A stretch of 64,000 nt of DNA from an uncultured Bilophila sp. (GTDB lineage: Bacteria > Desulfobacterota > Desulfovibrionia > Desulfovibrionales > Desulfovibrionaceae). The notes beneath the pieces were generated by a model. That model was given only the letters and a program-made list of their open reading frames with translations, ran no database searches and was not told the origin of the DNA. Both the position numbers and the translations under genes were made by a program. Numbering within the stretch: position 1 is the first letter of the stretch; every line of letters begins with the position of its first letter. Of the stretch, positions 9,058 to 17,398 are shown in pieces. The stretch lies in assembly GCA_910585945.1 (NCBI GenBank), contig CAJUHZ010000005.1, positions 62,001 to 126,000 on the forward strand, written 5' to 3'.

Positions 9058-10202
9058 TGAACACCCCCATATGCCGCTGCTTCCTGTTTTTCATCCTCCT
9101 CGCGTTCATGTTGATCCGGCCTGCACCGTGCGCCGCGGCGGGAGAAGAGCGCCCCTCCGAAAAAGTCTGGCGGCTGGCGTATCTGGAGGGCGGCCCCTTT
9201 TCCGATTACCAACGCATCTTTCAGGGCCTGTCCATGGGGCTGCAAAACCTGGGACTGATCAAAAACGGCCGTGTTCCCCTGCCCCAAAACAGTGAAGAAG
9301 CGGCCGGCATGTGGCGCTGGATGGCGGACAATGCAGGCGGCGACCGGCTGATCTTCCTGAGTGACGGCTTCTATTCCGCCGGTTGGGACGCCGGCAGGCG
9401 CACGCAAACCACGCAGGATCTGCTTACGCGAATCAAGGAAAAAGGCGATGTGGACATGATTCTCGCCTTCGGCACCTGGGCAGGTCAGGATCTTGCCGCC
9501 GCCGACCTGTCCATCCCGGTTGTCATCTCTTCCGTGACCAACGCCGTGGAAGCCGGCATTATCCCTTCCGCCGAAGATTCGGGCCGGGACAACCTGGCGG
9601 CCGCCATTGAGCCGGAACGCTTCAAGCGGCAGGTCATGCTGTTCCATGATATTTTCGCCTTCAAAAAACTGGGAATCGCTTATGAAGACACCCCGGCCGG
9701 ACGCGGAAGCATTGCGCTCGGGGAAATAGAAAGCGCGGCGCAAGAGCTGCATGTCGAACTGGTGCGTTGTACCGACACCTTTGATGTGGAAAATGTCGCC
9801 CTGGCGTCCGAACGTCTGCTGGCCTGCCACAAAAAACTTGCGGAGGCAGACGTGGATGCGGTCTACCTTACCTACAATGTGGGGATGCAACCGGATACCG
9901 TGGCAGGCGTGCTTCGTCCGCTGGCGGACGCACATATCCCCACATTCTCGCAACTTGGCGTGCCGGAGGTGGAACACGGGGCGTTACTCAGCATTGCGCA
10001 ATCCAGCGCGGCGGAAGAAGGCAGGTTCAGCGCGGATCTCATCAACGGAATTCTCCAGGGGGCGCTTCCCAGAAATCTGTCCCAGATATTTGAAAGCCCG
10101 GTCAGCCTTGCCCTCAACCTGCGTATGGCAACCCTCATCGGCTGGAATCCTCCTCTGGAAATTCTTGCGGCTGTTGATGAATTCTATCGGAATATGAAAT
10201 GA
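9054..10202 (+). CDS. Periplasmic ABC_sub_bind-type substrate-binding protein
   Basis: 382 residues from ATG 9054, overlapping the racemase stop as ATGA. A signal peptide is clear: polar start, hydrophobic core about 8-22, and a likely cleavage after CAAA near 31. The mature part has the two-lobed periplasmic-binding-protein pattern of the ABC_sub_bind family: DMILAFGTWAGQDL, IPVVISSVTNAVEAG, KKLGIAYEDT, VDAVYLTYN and HIPTFSQLG. No ABC permease or ATPase gene is nearby, so it may present a ligand to the sensor-MFS or the phosphatase rather than to an ABC transporter. It is the last gene of the run; AT-rich non-coding DNA follows. Confidence 0.85.
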   Translation: MMNTPICRCFLFFILLAFMLIRPAPCAAAGEERPSEKVWRLAYLEGGPFSDYQRIFQGLSMGLQNLGLIKNGRVPLPQNSEEAAGMWRWMADNAGGDRLIFLSDGFYSAGWDAGRRTQTTQDLLTRIKEKGDVDMILAFGTWAGQDLAAADLSIPVVISSVTNAVEAGIIPSAEDSGRDNLAAAIEPERFKRQVMLFHDIFAFKKLGIAYEDTPAGRGSIALGEIESAAQELHVELVRCTDTFDVENVALASERLLACHKKLAEADVDAVYLTYNVGMQPDTVAGVLRPLADAHIPTFSQLGVPEVEHGALLSIAQSSAAEEGRFSADLINGILQGALPRNLSQIFESPVSLALNLRMATLIGWNPPLEILAAVDEFYRNMK

Positions 10203-10324
10203 GACAGTCCCCATTTCGCTGGTGCAAAGCCGCCGGACCAGTTTGTATCGCCACAAGACATTCAAAGCCTTCTGCGTGGAATGGCCCCCTAAACAATAAT
10301 ACATCAATACATACCTCCTGAGGT

Positions 10325-10388
10325 CATCCCTCATGAACTCGCCTGCTGCAAAGCCGCCTTTTTGCGTCCGGCGTTTTCATGAGGGATG
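10325..10388. repeat. 13-bp perfect inverted repeat enclosing a partial dispersed-repeat copy
   Basis: CATCCCTCATGAA at 10325-10337 is matched by its reverse complement TTCATGAGGGATG at 10376-10388. The enclosed DNA (10331-10376) contains CCTGCTGCAAAGCCG, the core of the intergenic repeat also found at 15322-15472, 38254-38320, 61053-61115 and 62097-62253. It could be a terminator-like hairpin after the periplasmic binding protein gene or a small mobile repeat with terminal inverted repeats. No T-run follows. Confidence 0.7.
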
Positions 10389-10496
10389 CCCCTAAGAATA
10401 AGAAAACAATCATTTTCTGACGTGGAAAAACCATCTTCCCATTTCAGATGATTCTTTGAACACATACGATTGCCTCAGAATCAGAGTTTGGCTGGC

Positions 10497-10524
10497 TTGA
10501 CAATCCAGGCAAATCTCGTATGTT
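10497..10524 (+). promoter_or_regulatory. Candidate sigma-70-type promoter
   Basis: TTGACA at 10497-10502, a 16-base spacer and TATGTT at 10519-10524. It points toward the phase-variable transferase gene with a leader of about 240 bases. Pattern only; a nearer AT-rich block (10698-10722) could also serve as a -10 region. Confidence 0.35.
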
Positions 10525-10776
10525 TTCCCCACATTTTTTTAGAACGGTATTATTTATCTTTAAATAAACCACCCGAAAAAATTTATGAAATGGCTTCTAC
10601 CGTCAGACGAGGGCCTGATCTGGCTGCAAGATCGCCGGGAACGATCCGAAAAACATGCTTTTCGATGAAATGATCCCCATGCATCGCTCGCGGGGATTTT
10701 ATAAAATATACTGTATATAAAAATTATACGCTTAAAAATAGCAAAAAAACATATACTGCAACGGAGAAGATATATG

Positions 10777-10807
<31 letters not shown>

Positions 10808-10871
10808 CAAACTTCAGGTAAAGCGCTTTATACATTGGCTTGCTTCAGGTATTGTACCAGCCTTTCTTTTA

Positions 10872-12473
10872 ATGTTTGGCAGTATTGAAATTTTATCTCT
10901 TATCAATGGGTATATTCTTTATTCAACAGGAACATCAAGCAGCATATGGAAATATGCAGGGCGCGAGGTCTTTTTTTCACTTACCTTGCTTTTACCAATA
11001 CTGATTCCTGCATGGATCGGAAAAGTATACAGTATTTTCTTGTACCTGCTTCTGGCCCTATTGACCTCCATAAATTGGGTTCACGCTACACTTTATAATA
11101 CTCCTGTCGCATCATACCTGTTCAGGATTCTCCAGGAAACCTATTTTACTGAAATTCAAGAGTTTATTCAGCAATTTTCGAGCTGGAACCTGATTTTTCC
11201 CGCCCTTGCGCCATTCATCCTGCCTCTTCCGTTTCTGATCCTGAGTATGAAAAAAAGGCCGGCTTCCATAAAAGATACATGGAGATCAAGCATTCTGATC
11301 ATGGTTCTGATCCTGATCATTGCAGGCGTCACGGGAGTGAAGAAAACCCCACTTAAACTTGTTCACTGGCATTATATGGGCGATCTCGCTCTGGCATATA
11401 TTTCCGAACAAAAAGAATATGCCATATTTACTAACAATATTACAAAAAATATAACCTTGCCGACCGGCATTCACGGCCCTCAACAATCTGGACGTCTTAT
11501 AGTCCTTATCATAGGCGAATCATCGGGGCGGCACCACTACGGTCTTTATGGATATCCCCGAAATACAACTCCCAATCTTGTTGCCCGAAAAAAAGAACTC
11601 CTGGTTTTCTCTGATATCATTTCCCCGCATTCCCACACTATACCAGCCTTGAGCAAGGCATTGACCTTTGCCAATCATGAAGGCGATCCTATCGGATGCT
11701 CTGTTGTTGATGTACTGAAAGCGGCAGGATATTATGTGATCACGCTTTCAAATCAACCCCAGCTCGGGCAGCATGACACAGCAGCCAGCTGTCTCCTGGG
11801 GCGTGCTCATCAATCTCAATTTTTCAATACCGGCAATACCGACGGCTACTACACCGCTGCAAGTCATGATGGTGTCCTTGTAGAAGCATTGAAAAAAAGC
11901 ATATCACGTTCTGGCAATATCGCAGTTATCCTTCACTTGATGGGAAATCATGGGAAATACAGCATGCGTTTTCCAAAGTCCATGACACGTTTTACGGATA
12001 CGCCGCCTGATGCGGCGCAACATGCCTTGAGCAAAGGGCAAATTCGGGACATCAATGACTACGACAACAGCATAGCATATACTGATCACGTTCTGGAACA
12101 ACTTTTCCTGCTTCTTGAGGAAACTTCCCGCCCCACAGCGCTTCTGTATTTTTCGGATCATGGCGAAGCCCTATATGAAGATGGGCGAACAGGAGGCCAC
12201 GCGGAAACAGCAGGTTCCCGCTTCATGTTTGAAATTCCGTTCCTTATATGGCTTTCCAAGGAATATCAAAAGGAACGTCCCGGATTCTTTCAACAGGTTC
12301 AGGCATGGACAAAACGCCCGTGGCAAACGGATGACTTGATTTATCCGGTTCTGAACCTCGCGGGCATCACGTTTGATGGATACAAACCGGAAAAAGACCT
12401 GCTTTCTCCAGACTATGTGCAGGAAAAAAGAGTACTTGGCAATAAGGACTACGATATCTTGTTTCAGAAATAA
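10872..12473 (+). CDS. Phosphoethanolamine-transferase-like membrane enzyme (EptA/sulfatase fold), apparently phase-OFF
   Basis: 533 residues from ATG 10872, the first in-frame start, but the coding frame clearly extends upstream: residues encoded at 10809-10871 read KLQVKRFIHWLASGIVPAFLL, completing the first membrane helix. Start 10872 has no ribosome-binding site. The likely true start is ATG 10774, out of frame at 14 GA units. Four or five membrane segments lie in about 1-155, followed by a periplasmic catalytic domain with the EptA/alkaline-phosphatase pattern: GESSGRHH (Glu216), SHTIPAL (candidate nucleophile Thr256), FSDHGE (Asp429, His430) and GGHAET (His443). Relatives move phosphoethanolamine from phosphatidylethanolamine to lipid A, core sugars or other surface glycans. 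Base composition is much more AT-rich than the flanks, suggesting acquisition. Confidence 0.85.
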   Translation: MFGSIEILSLINGYILYSTGTSSSIWKYAGREVFFSLTLLLPILIPAWIGKVYSIFLYLLLALLTSINWVHATLYNTPVASYLFRILQETYFTEIQEFIQQFSSWNLIFPALAPFILPLPFLILSMKKRPASIKDTWRSSILIMVLILIIAGVTGVKKTPLKLVHWHYMGDLALAYISEQKEYAIFTNNITKNITLPTGIHGPQQSGRLIVLIIGESSGRHHYGLYGYPRNTTPNLVARKKELLVFSDIISPHSHTIPALSKALTFANHEGDPIGCSVVDVLKAAGYYVITLSNQPQLGQHDTAASCLLGRAHQSQFFNTGNTDGYYTAASHDGVLVEALKKSISRSGNIAVILHLMGNHGKYSMRFPKSMTRFTDTPPDAAQHALSKGQIRDINDYDNSIAYTDHVLEQLFLLLEETSRPTALLYFSDHGEALYEDGRTGGHAETAGSRFMFEIPFLIWLSKEYQKERPGFFQQVQAWTKRPWQTDDLIYPVLNLAGITFDGYKPEKDLLSPDYVQEKRVLGNKDYDILFQK

Positions 12474-12574
12474 GAAATATCCGTGTCCTAGAGAAAATGT
12501 ACTTTGAAATTTTCCAATTTCAGAGTTTGAAGGCAGGCATTAAAAACGCAAACAAATTATGATGGGAGTCTGTT

Positions 12575-13384
12575 ATGCAAAAAATCTCAGTCACTGCTAT
12601 AAAAAGAATTATTTTATCATGTTTGATGATAGCATCAATAATTATACTATATAGAACTTATAACAAAATATTTTATTATACAAATCAGAACATACAACCT
12701 TTTTCCAATCTTACATATCATGTTTCAAAATCTTTGGATATTCCTGATGGAATATGGCTCCACAGGGTCAACAGCCCGGAACGGGCAAAATATTTTTTGA
12801 ACAGTTTTTCCGGATTTGAAATGGATATATACTATGACGATACAAAAAACATATTTAATGTCGATCATGACAATAGAGACTATAATACTACGCTCTACGA
12901 TATGTTTTCAGTAATAAAAGACCGGAAATATGTCTGGATATGGCTTGATTTTAAAAATCTGAACAATGCAAACAAGGAAAAAGCCAATTTACGACTTAAT
13001 GAATTGATCTCTATTTTTTCCATACCAAAAGAACATATTATTGTAGAGTCACCTGCCATTGAACAGCTTAAGATCTTTACGGATGACGGATATCCTACCA
13101 GCTTTTATTTTACTCCGCCATCCGGAGAGAGCTGGCGGGAAAAAATGGAACTCGTGCGAGCGCGCTTCTATGCTTCCGGAGTTACGGCAGTTTCTTCGGA
13201 CTTGTGTCACTATGATATTGTCAAGGCGGCCTTTTCCAATGTTCCCTGGCTGTTTTGGGATCTGAAAAGCTACAACCGCCGGAACATTCTCACGTTTATC
13301 GCCGGACACATCCGCCGTCTGCTTTTGTTCAATGAACCCAATGTCAGAGTACTTCTGGTCGGAGAACAGAAAATATTGCGCTGA
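12575..13384 (+). CDS. Membrane-anchored menorin (FAM151)/GDPD-like phosphodiesterase-fold protein
   Basis: 269 residues; ATG 12575 follows GGGAG. One N-terminal membrane anchor (about 8-28), then an extracytoplasmic domain. The pattern IWLHRVNSPE (His63, Arg64), GFEMDIYYD (Glu82, Asp84), VDHDN (Asp97, His98) and WLDFKNLN (Asp126, Lys128) follows the glycerophosphodiester phosphodiesterase fold and most resembles menorin/FAM151 domains (HAVNS...EADV...HPP...LDFK). The activity of such bacterial proteins is unknown to me. It follows the phosphoethanolamine-transferase-like gene by 101 bases and may work on the same surface glycolipid. The first half (to about 13060) is very AT-rich; the second half returns to local composition. 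Confidence 0.6.
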   Translation: MQKISVTAIKRIILSCLMIASIIILYRTYNKIFYYTNQNIQPFSNLTYHVSKSLDIPDGIWLHRVNSPERAKYFLNSFSGFEMDIYYDDTKNIFNVDHDNRDYNTTLYDMFSVIKDRKYVWIWLDFKNLNNANKEKANLRLNELISIFSIPKEHIIVESPAIEQLKIFTDDGYPTSFYFTPPSGESWREKMELVRARFYASGVTAVSSDLCHYDIVKAAFSNVPWLFWDLKSYNRRNILTFIAGHIRRLLLFNEPNVRVLLVGEQKILR

Positions 13385-13573
13385 GTATTATATCAGGCAG
13401 TACCTGGAATGAGATAAGCACCGTAAAATTTTCACACGCTTGCAACAGCCGGCCTGCATCGGCTTTGGCGCTGCCAGAGACGGCAACGCCAATCCTGTGG
13501 GCTGGCTGGGGCGAGAATCCCGGCTGCAAAGTTCTGTTTCATGAGTGTCGGCAAGATGCTTTGCCGGCGTCTA
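13385..13573. other. Convergent intergenic gap
   Basis: 189 bases between the converging menorin-like gene and hflX. A short hairpin CGGCAA/TTGCCG lies near 13550-13567 without a clear T-run. No gene. Confidence 0.5.
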
Positions 13574-15223
13574 TCACCCCTCGGCGCAAGCGGCCGGGAG
13601 AGGACGTTCCCACCTCACCGCTGCCTCTATGCGTCGGGAAAGCGTATCCATACCCTCGCCTGTGGCCGCCGCCGCAAAAATCGCATCCGGCCAGCGTTGG
13701 CGCAGATTGTCTTGAGCTTCCCGATCCAGGCGGTCGCACTTGTTCAAGACCATGAGCCGGGGCACGGCGAGCAGATCCATGTCCGCAAGAATATTTTCCA
13801 CCGCGGCTATCTGACGATCCAGATCGGGGTGCGAGGCGTCAGCCACATGGATGAGCAGATCGGCGGCGGAGAGTTCTTCCAGCGTCGCCTGAAAGGCCTC
13901 GGTCAACTCTTTGGGAAGATTGCGGATGAAACCCACGGTATCCGCCAGCACAAGCTCATGCTCCCTGGGAAAGCGCAGACGTCGGGTTGTCGGGTCCAGC
14001 GTGGCGAAAAGCTTGTCCTCGGCCAGCACGTCGGACCGGGTGAGCGTGTTGAGCAGGGTGGACTTTCCCGCATTGGTGTAGCCTACCAGCGCGGCAACAG
14101 GCAGTCCCTGCCGGGATCGTCTGGCGCGAGTGAAAGCGCGCTGTTTGCGAAGTTCCTCAAGTTCCTTGCGGATTTTGGCGATACGCTCTCTCGCGCGCCG
14201 TCTGTCCGTCTCAAGCTTGGTCTCGCCCGGCCCGCGTCCGCCGATACCGCCCATAAGACGGTCCATGGCCCGGTTTTTCCCTGCCAGACGCGGTTGCGTG
14301 TATTGAAGCTGGGCCATTTCCACCTGAAGCTTGCCCGCCCGCGTGCTGGCGCGCCGGGCAAAAATATCCAGGATAAGCTGGGTACGATCCAGCACCTTGC
14401 GCTCAGTCGTCTCCGAAAGGCTGTTGAGTTGCGCCGGGGTCAATTCGCCATCAAAGACAATAAGCGAGGCTTGCCCCTGCAAAGCAAGCACCTCAAGCTC
14501 GGCCAGTTTGCCTTTGCCCAGAATATGCCGGGGATGAACGCCGGCAACGCGCTGAATGAGCGTTCCCGTAACCGTGATACCGGCTGTGCGCGCCAGTTCG
14601 GCAAGCTCGTCAAGACGTTTTTCCTGCACGCTACGGGGCGCGGCATCGACGGAAACAAGAACGGCCCGGACCGTACTTTCGCCGGCTCCGCCTTCCCCGC
14701 GCATTGCAGGGCCGGCCGCGCCAGTCACGTCATTCGCCTCGGACAGTACACGGGCCAGTTCAGCCTCAAGGGCCTCCACTTCGGCGGTAAAGTCGATCTC
14801 CACCCGATCCCATGCTGTCAGGGGATGTACGCGGTACGGTGTTTGGGTGGCATTGGGGGGCAGAAGGTGAGCGCTTTGGAACGAGACAGGCTCGCCGTAG
14901 TCATTGACAGTGAGCACTGCAATGCTGTCCAGACGCAGAAAAAGAAGATCCATCAGGTCTTCCTGAGACAGCCCCTCCGGGGAAAGGTGGGTGTGCATCA
15001 ACCGCACCCCGCGCATACGAGCGCTCCCTCCACGGCCGCGGGGCAGTTCAGGGATCAGAATGGACCCCGGTTCCCCCACCAGAACCAGTTCCACTTTACC
15101 CTGTCGATCGAGCACAAGGCCGATCTGTCGCCCCAGAGAACGAGACAGGGCCGCGATCTCCCGCGCCTGATCCGTGCTGTAACCACCCCGTACAGGATAG
15201 CGACGCTGCCCCAAACGGGTCAA
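13574..15223 (-). CDS. hflX: Ribosome-splitting GTPase HflX
   Basis: 549 residues from TTG 15223. HflX binds the 50S subunit and rescues stalled ribosomes using GTP. Motifs: N-terminal HflX domain with HILGKGKLAELE, the GxGGRGPGETKLETDRR helix region, G1 GYTNAGKS, G3 DTVGFI and G4 NKCD. The longer N-terminal extension is usual in this family branch. Upstream codons in the same frame (15224-15283) read like the conserved lead-in (LEGRTAGLKPSQIKAL) but contain no ATG, GTG or TTG before a TGA at 15284-15286, while an ATG at 15285-15287 is out of frame. The true N-terminus is therefore uncertain. Confidence 0.95.
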   Translation of the reverse strand: MTRLGQRRYPVRGGYSTDQAREIAALSRSLGRQIGLVLDRQGKVELVLVGEPGSILIPELPRGRGGSARMRGVRLMHTHLSPEGLSQEDLMDLLFLRLDSIAVLTVNDYGEPVSFQSAHLLPPNATQTPYRVHPLTAWDRVEIDFTAEVEALEAELARVLSEANDVTGAAGPAMRGEGGAGESTVRAVLVSVDAAPRSVQEKRLDELAELARTAGITVTGTLIQRVAGVHPRHILGKGKLAELEVLALQGQASLIVFDGELTPAQLNSLSETTERKVLDRTQLILDIFARRASTRAGKLQVEMAQLQYTQPRLAGKNRAMDRLMGGIGGRGPGETKLETDRRRARERIAKIRKELEELRKQRAFTRARRSRQGLPVAALVGYTNAGKSTLLNTLTRSDVLAEDKLFATLDPTTRRLRFPREHELVLADTVGFIRNLPKELTEAFQATLEELSAADLLIHVADASHPDLDRQIAAVENILADMDLLAVPRLMVLNKCDRLDREAQDNLRQRWPDAIFAAAATGEGMDTLSRRIEAAVRWERPLPAACAEG

Positions 15224-15321
15224 TGCCTTGATCTGGCTCGGTTTCAGTCCTGCTGTTCTGCCTTCCAGTCGTGTGGCGATGGATCATCCCCCTATGTCGG
15301 CTTTTGAGGACAGCGTTCCAA

Positions 15322-15472
15322 GGTCAGACCGCATGCAAACGCCGTCCGCAAAAAGCCGGGGTTTTCCGGCCGGCAAGGGTCAAACAGCGGCCGAAGCTGT
15401 CTTGAACATACAGTCAATATTGGCTCGCAACGCCGCCGGCCGCAAAAACGGCCTTGCAGCAGGCGGGTTCAT
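15322..15472 (-). repeat. Dispersed intergenic repeat family 1, near-full copy
   Basis: About 150 bases whose reverse complement aligns along its length with 62097-62253: both begin CATGAA-CCGCCTG, pass through GCAAAGCC/GCAAGGCC, TTTTTTGCG, CAATATTGAC/CAACATTGAC and CCCTTGCCGGCCG, and end at GGTCTGACC. The partial copies at 10331-10376, 38254-38320 and 61053-61115 share the first part. Confidence 0.8.
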
Positions 15473-15501
15473 GCGAGCTTCCTCTGACAAGCCCTCCTAG
15501 C

Positions 15502-15618
15502 GTCTAATTGCAAAAATTCTTCGCATAAGCATGTGAAGAAATTTTGCAGGATCGTTCGCGAAAAAGCCTTGTTTTTCGCTCACTCACGGCGACTACACCG
15601 CCGCAAAACCCTTACGGG
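15502..15618 (+). repeat. Dispersed intergenic repeat family 2, copy 1
   Basis: 117 bases, closely similar to 33986-34102, which is also 117 bases. Shared blocks: TTGCAAAAAT, CTTCGCATAA, TTTGCAGGATCGTTCGCG, TTTTTCGCTCACTCACGGCG and ACCGCCGCAAAACCCTTACG. The differences are scattered substitutions, mainly in the middle. Confidence 0.85.
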
Positions 15619-15708
15619 TTTTCTAATGGCGGTTTGCTCGCTTGTTCGGCACGGGCGTCCGCTCTCGCGGCCGCCGAGCGTTTACCCACTATTCATTGGG
15701 AAAACGCT

Positions 15709-16206
15709 CTAAAACGGCACGTCATCCATGCCGCTCGCTTCGGAAGGGAAGGCCGGTCCCAGATCTTCATAGTCATCCTGACGCGGCTGTTGCCGCTGGG
15801 GTTGCGGGCGGCCCCCCGACTGCCCGGCAGGAGCGCGCTTGGGGCCGGCATATCCGCCCTGCTCTCCGCCGTCGGCCGCTCCCCGCCGATCCAGAAACTG
15901 CACGCGCTGAGCACGAATTTCCGTAGTGTAGCGATCCTGCCCCTGCTGATCCTGCCATTTTCGGGTTTGCAGATTGCCCTCGACATAGACAAGGCTTCCC
16001 TTCCCCAGGTATTGGGCGCAATTCTCGGCGGCGCGCTGAAAAACCACCACACGGTGCCACTCGGCACGATCAACCTTGTTGCCGTCCCGATCCGTATACG
16101 ATTCATCAGTAGCGATATTGAGATTGCAAATCGGACTGCCGGACTGCGTGTAGCGCAGTTCCGGATCGCGGCCCAGTCTGCCGATGATCATGACTTTGTT
16201 CAGCAT
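15709..16206 (-). CDS. ssb: Single-stranded DNA-binding protein
   Basis: 165 residues from ATG 16206, preceded by AAGGAGAATGG; the open frame runs further upstream but would overlap the next gene. OB fold: MLNKVMIIGRLGRDPELRYT at the start, then WHRVVVFQRAAE and LVYVEGNLQTRKWQDQQG. A Gly/Gln/Pro-rich disordered linker (about 110-155) leads to the acidic tip MDDVPF that recruits partner proteins. It follows the 114-residue unknown protein by 70 bases on the same strand. Confidence 0.97.
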   Translation of the reverse strand: MLNKVMIIGRLGRDPELRYTQSGSPICNLNIATDESYTDRDGNKVDRAEWHRVVVFQRAAENCAQYLGKGSLVYVEGNLQTRKWQDQQGQDRYTTEIRAQRVQFLDRRGAADGGEQGGYAGPKRAPAGQSGGRPQPQRQQPRQDDYEDLGPAFPSEASGMDDVPF

Positions 16207-16276
16207 TCCATTCTCCTTGCGGTCATACTGCCCCGCATGACCAAAAACCAGCAGGAAAGGTTGCCCTCCACCGCCC

Positions 16277-16621
16277 TTACGCCGGCGGGGCCTGTTCTTC
16301 AAGCAGGGAAAGCGCGTCTTCCAGCGCGTCGCTCAGCCTGTTGGCCTCGCGGGGGTTCCAGTCCGCCAGAGCCTGTTCAAGCTGGTTCCGCAGATCTCCG
16401 ACACGCCCGATGCCCTCACGCAGGCGATCGGCCACCGCCTTCGGCCAATCTTCAAACCCCAGACCGTTCTCCAGCGCCGTCACCAGTTCCAGCACGCCTC
16501 GCTTTTCACCCGGATAGGGCGGCCGGGGCCATGCCAGAGCGGAAAGACCTTCCCAGCTTCTTTTGACGTCATCCTCATTGTACGTCCAGGCGCTGACCCG
16601 AATCTGAAGCACTTTCCCCAT
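16277..16621 (-). CDS. Small uncharacterised protein
   Basis: 114 residues, starting three bases after the biotin-attachment gene stops, so it is probably co-translated with it. Trp- and Glu-rich; two amphipathic helices near 60-110 look like a helical bundle. No signal peptide or catalytic motif. Unknown function; its position between acc genes and ssb is the only hint. Confidence 0.75.
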   Translation of the reverse strand: MGKVLQIRVSAWTYNEDDVKRSWEGLSALAWPRPPYPGEKRGVLELVTALENGLGFEDWPKAVADRLREGIGRVGDLRNQLEQALADWNPREANRLSDALEDALSLLEEQAPPA

Positions 16622-16624
16622 GAC

Positions 16625-17275
16625 TCAATCCTGTTCTTCCCAGTCCATGCGCACCTTGCGCACCACTTCCTCAATCTGCTGGACCTGATCAGGCGGGCAA
16701 ACGCCAATCAGCGGCTGACCGGCATCCACGTTTTCATTGTGCTGAAAATACACGGCGTAAATGACCCCCGCCGGTCCGGTGTAGTACAGGGGCGTTTCCC
16801 GTTTCATTCTTGAAACAATGAACAGTTCCATGCCGTCATGCACCGACACGGAGCTGCACCCGGAAACCTTTACCTTGGTGTCGACTTGCGGAACAAAATA
16901 ATACTTTGCCCGTTCCGGCGCGGTAAAAAGGTGCAGGGCCTGCTGGAGCAGAATACGCAAAACCTCATCCTTGGAGCGGAAATGCCTGACTGTCGCAAGG
17001 GACGTGCCGGCTTCGACAAAGCAGCCCTCAAGTTCCGTGCGCAGCGCGCTGACTTCGCCTTTCTGGGAAGCCGCAATGGGCTTCGGGTTGCGCTCCCGGT
17101 CGAGCGTCGCGATCAATGTCCCCGGCTTTTCCTTCCAGGTTCCGGAAGGGCCGCTCACCTTGTCGCCGACTTTCAGGGGACCGAATGTCACCACCCCTGT
17201 GTGCGGCGCCGTGATCATCACTTCCTCATAGGGAGAAGCTTTGATTTCTTCAAGAAGTTTGGTGAAATCTATCAT
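16625..17275 (-). CDS. Biotin-attachment (biotinyl/lipoyl-like) protein with atypical RMKR site
   Basis: 216 residues. The C-terminal half matches a biotinyl/lipoyl barrel: VSRMKRETPLYYTGPAG then VYFQHNENVDAGQPLIGV. The lysine that would carry biotin is Lys158, in RMKR instead of the usual AMKM. The N-terminal half (about 17-98) is a second barrel-like unit (APHTGVVTF...VGDKV...GEVSAL...FVEAGTSLATV) with no MKM equivalent. Residues 100-140 form a linker. It lies in order after accC and accAD and is the only candidate carrier for this acetyl-CoA carboxylase in the window. Whether it is biotinylated is inferred from alignment only. Confidence 0.75.
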   Translation of the reverse strand: MIDFTKLLEEIKASPYEEVMITAPHTGVVTFGPLKVGDKVSGPSGTWKEKPGTLIATLDRERNPKPIAASQKGEVSALRTELEGCFVEAGTSLATVRHFRSKDEVLRILLQQALHLFTAPERAKYYFVPQVDTKVKVSGCSSVSVHDGMELFIVSRMKRETPLYYTGPAGVIYAVYFQHNENVDAGQPLIGVCPPDQVQQIEEVVRKVRMDWEEQD

Positions 17276-17398
17276 TTATGACGCTCTCTTCATCATACCG
17301 TGTTGCAGATGCTCATGCCGGCGAAGAACGCCTGGCCTCCCGCGGGAAGTGGCAAACGCGCGGCGCGGACGCCGCAAGCCACCGGGAAACGCCACGGG

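Larger units (their letters stand above)
10203..10773. other. 571-base intergenic region, increasingly AT-rich
   Basis: No convincing gene. It holds a partial copy of the dispersed repeat (10331-10376) inside a 13-base inverted repeat, a candidate promoter (10497-10524), and from about 10680 a run of AT-rich sequence leading to the ribosome-binding site AACGGAGAAG at 10760-10769. A 67-codon open frame at 10470-10673 has no coding signature. Confidence 0.6.
15224..15708. other. Intergenic region carrying two different dispersed repeats
   Basis: 485 bases between ssb and hflX. The part next to hflX probably encodes its N-terminus or leader. The rest is dominated by two repeat copies (15322-15472 and 15502-15618). 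No gene recognised. Confidence 0.6.
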
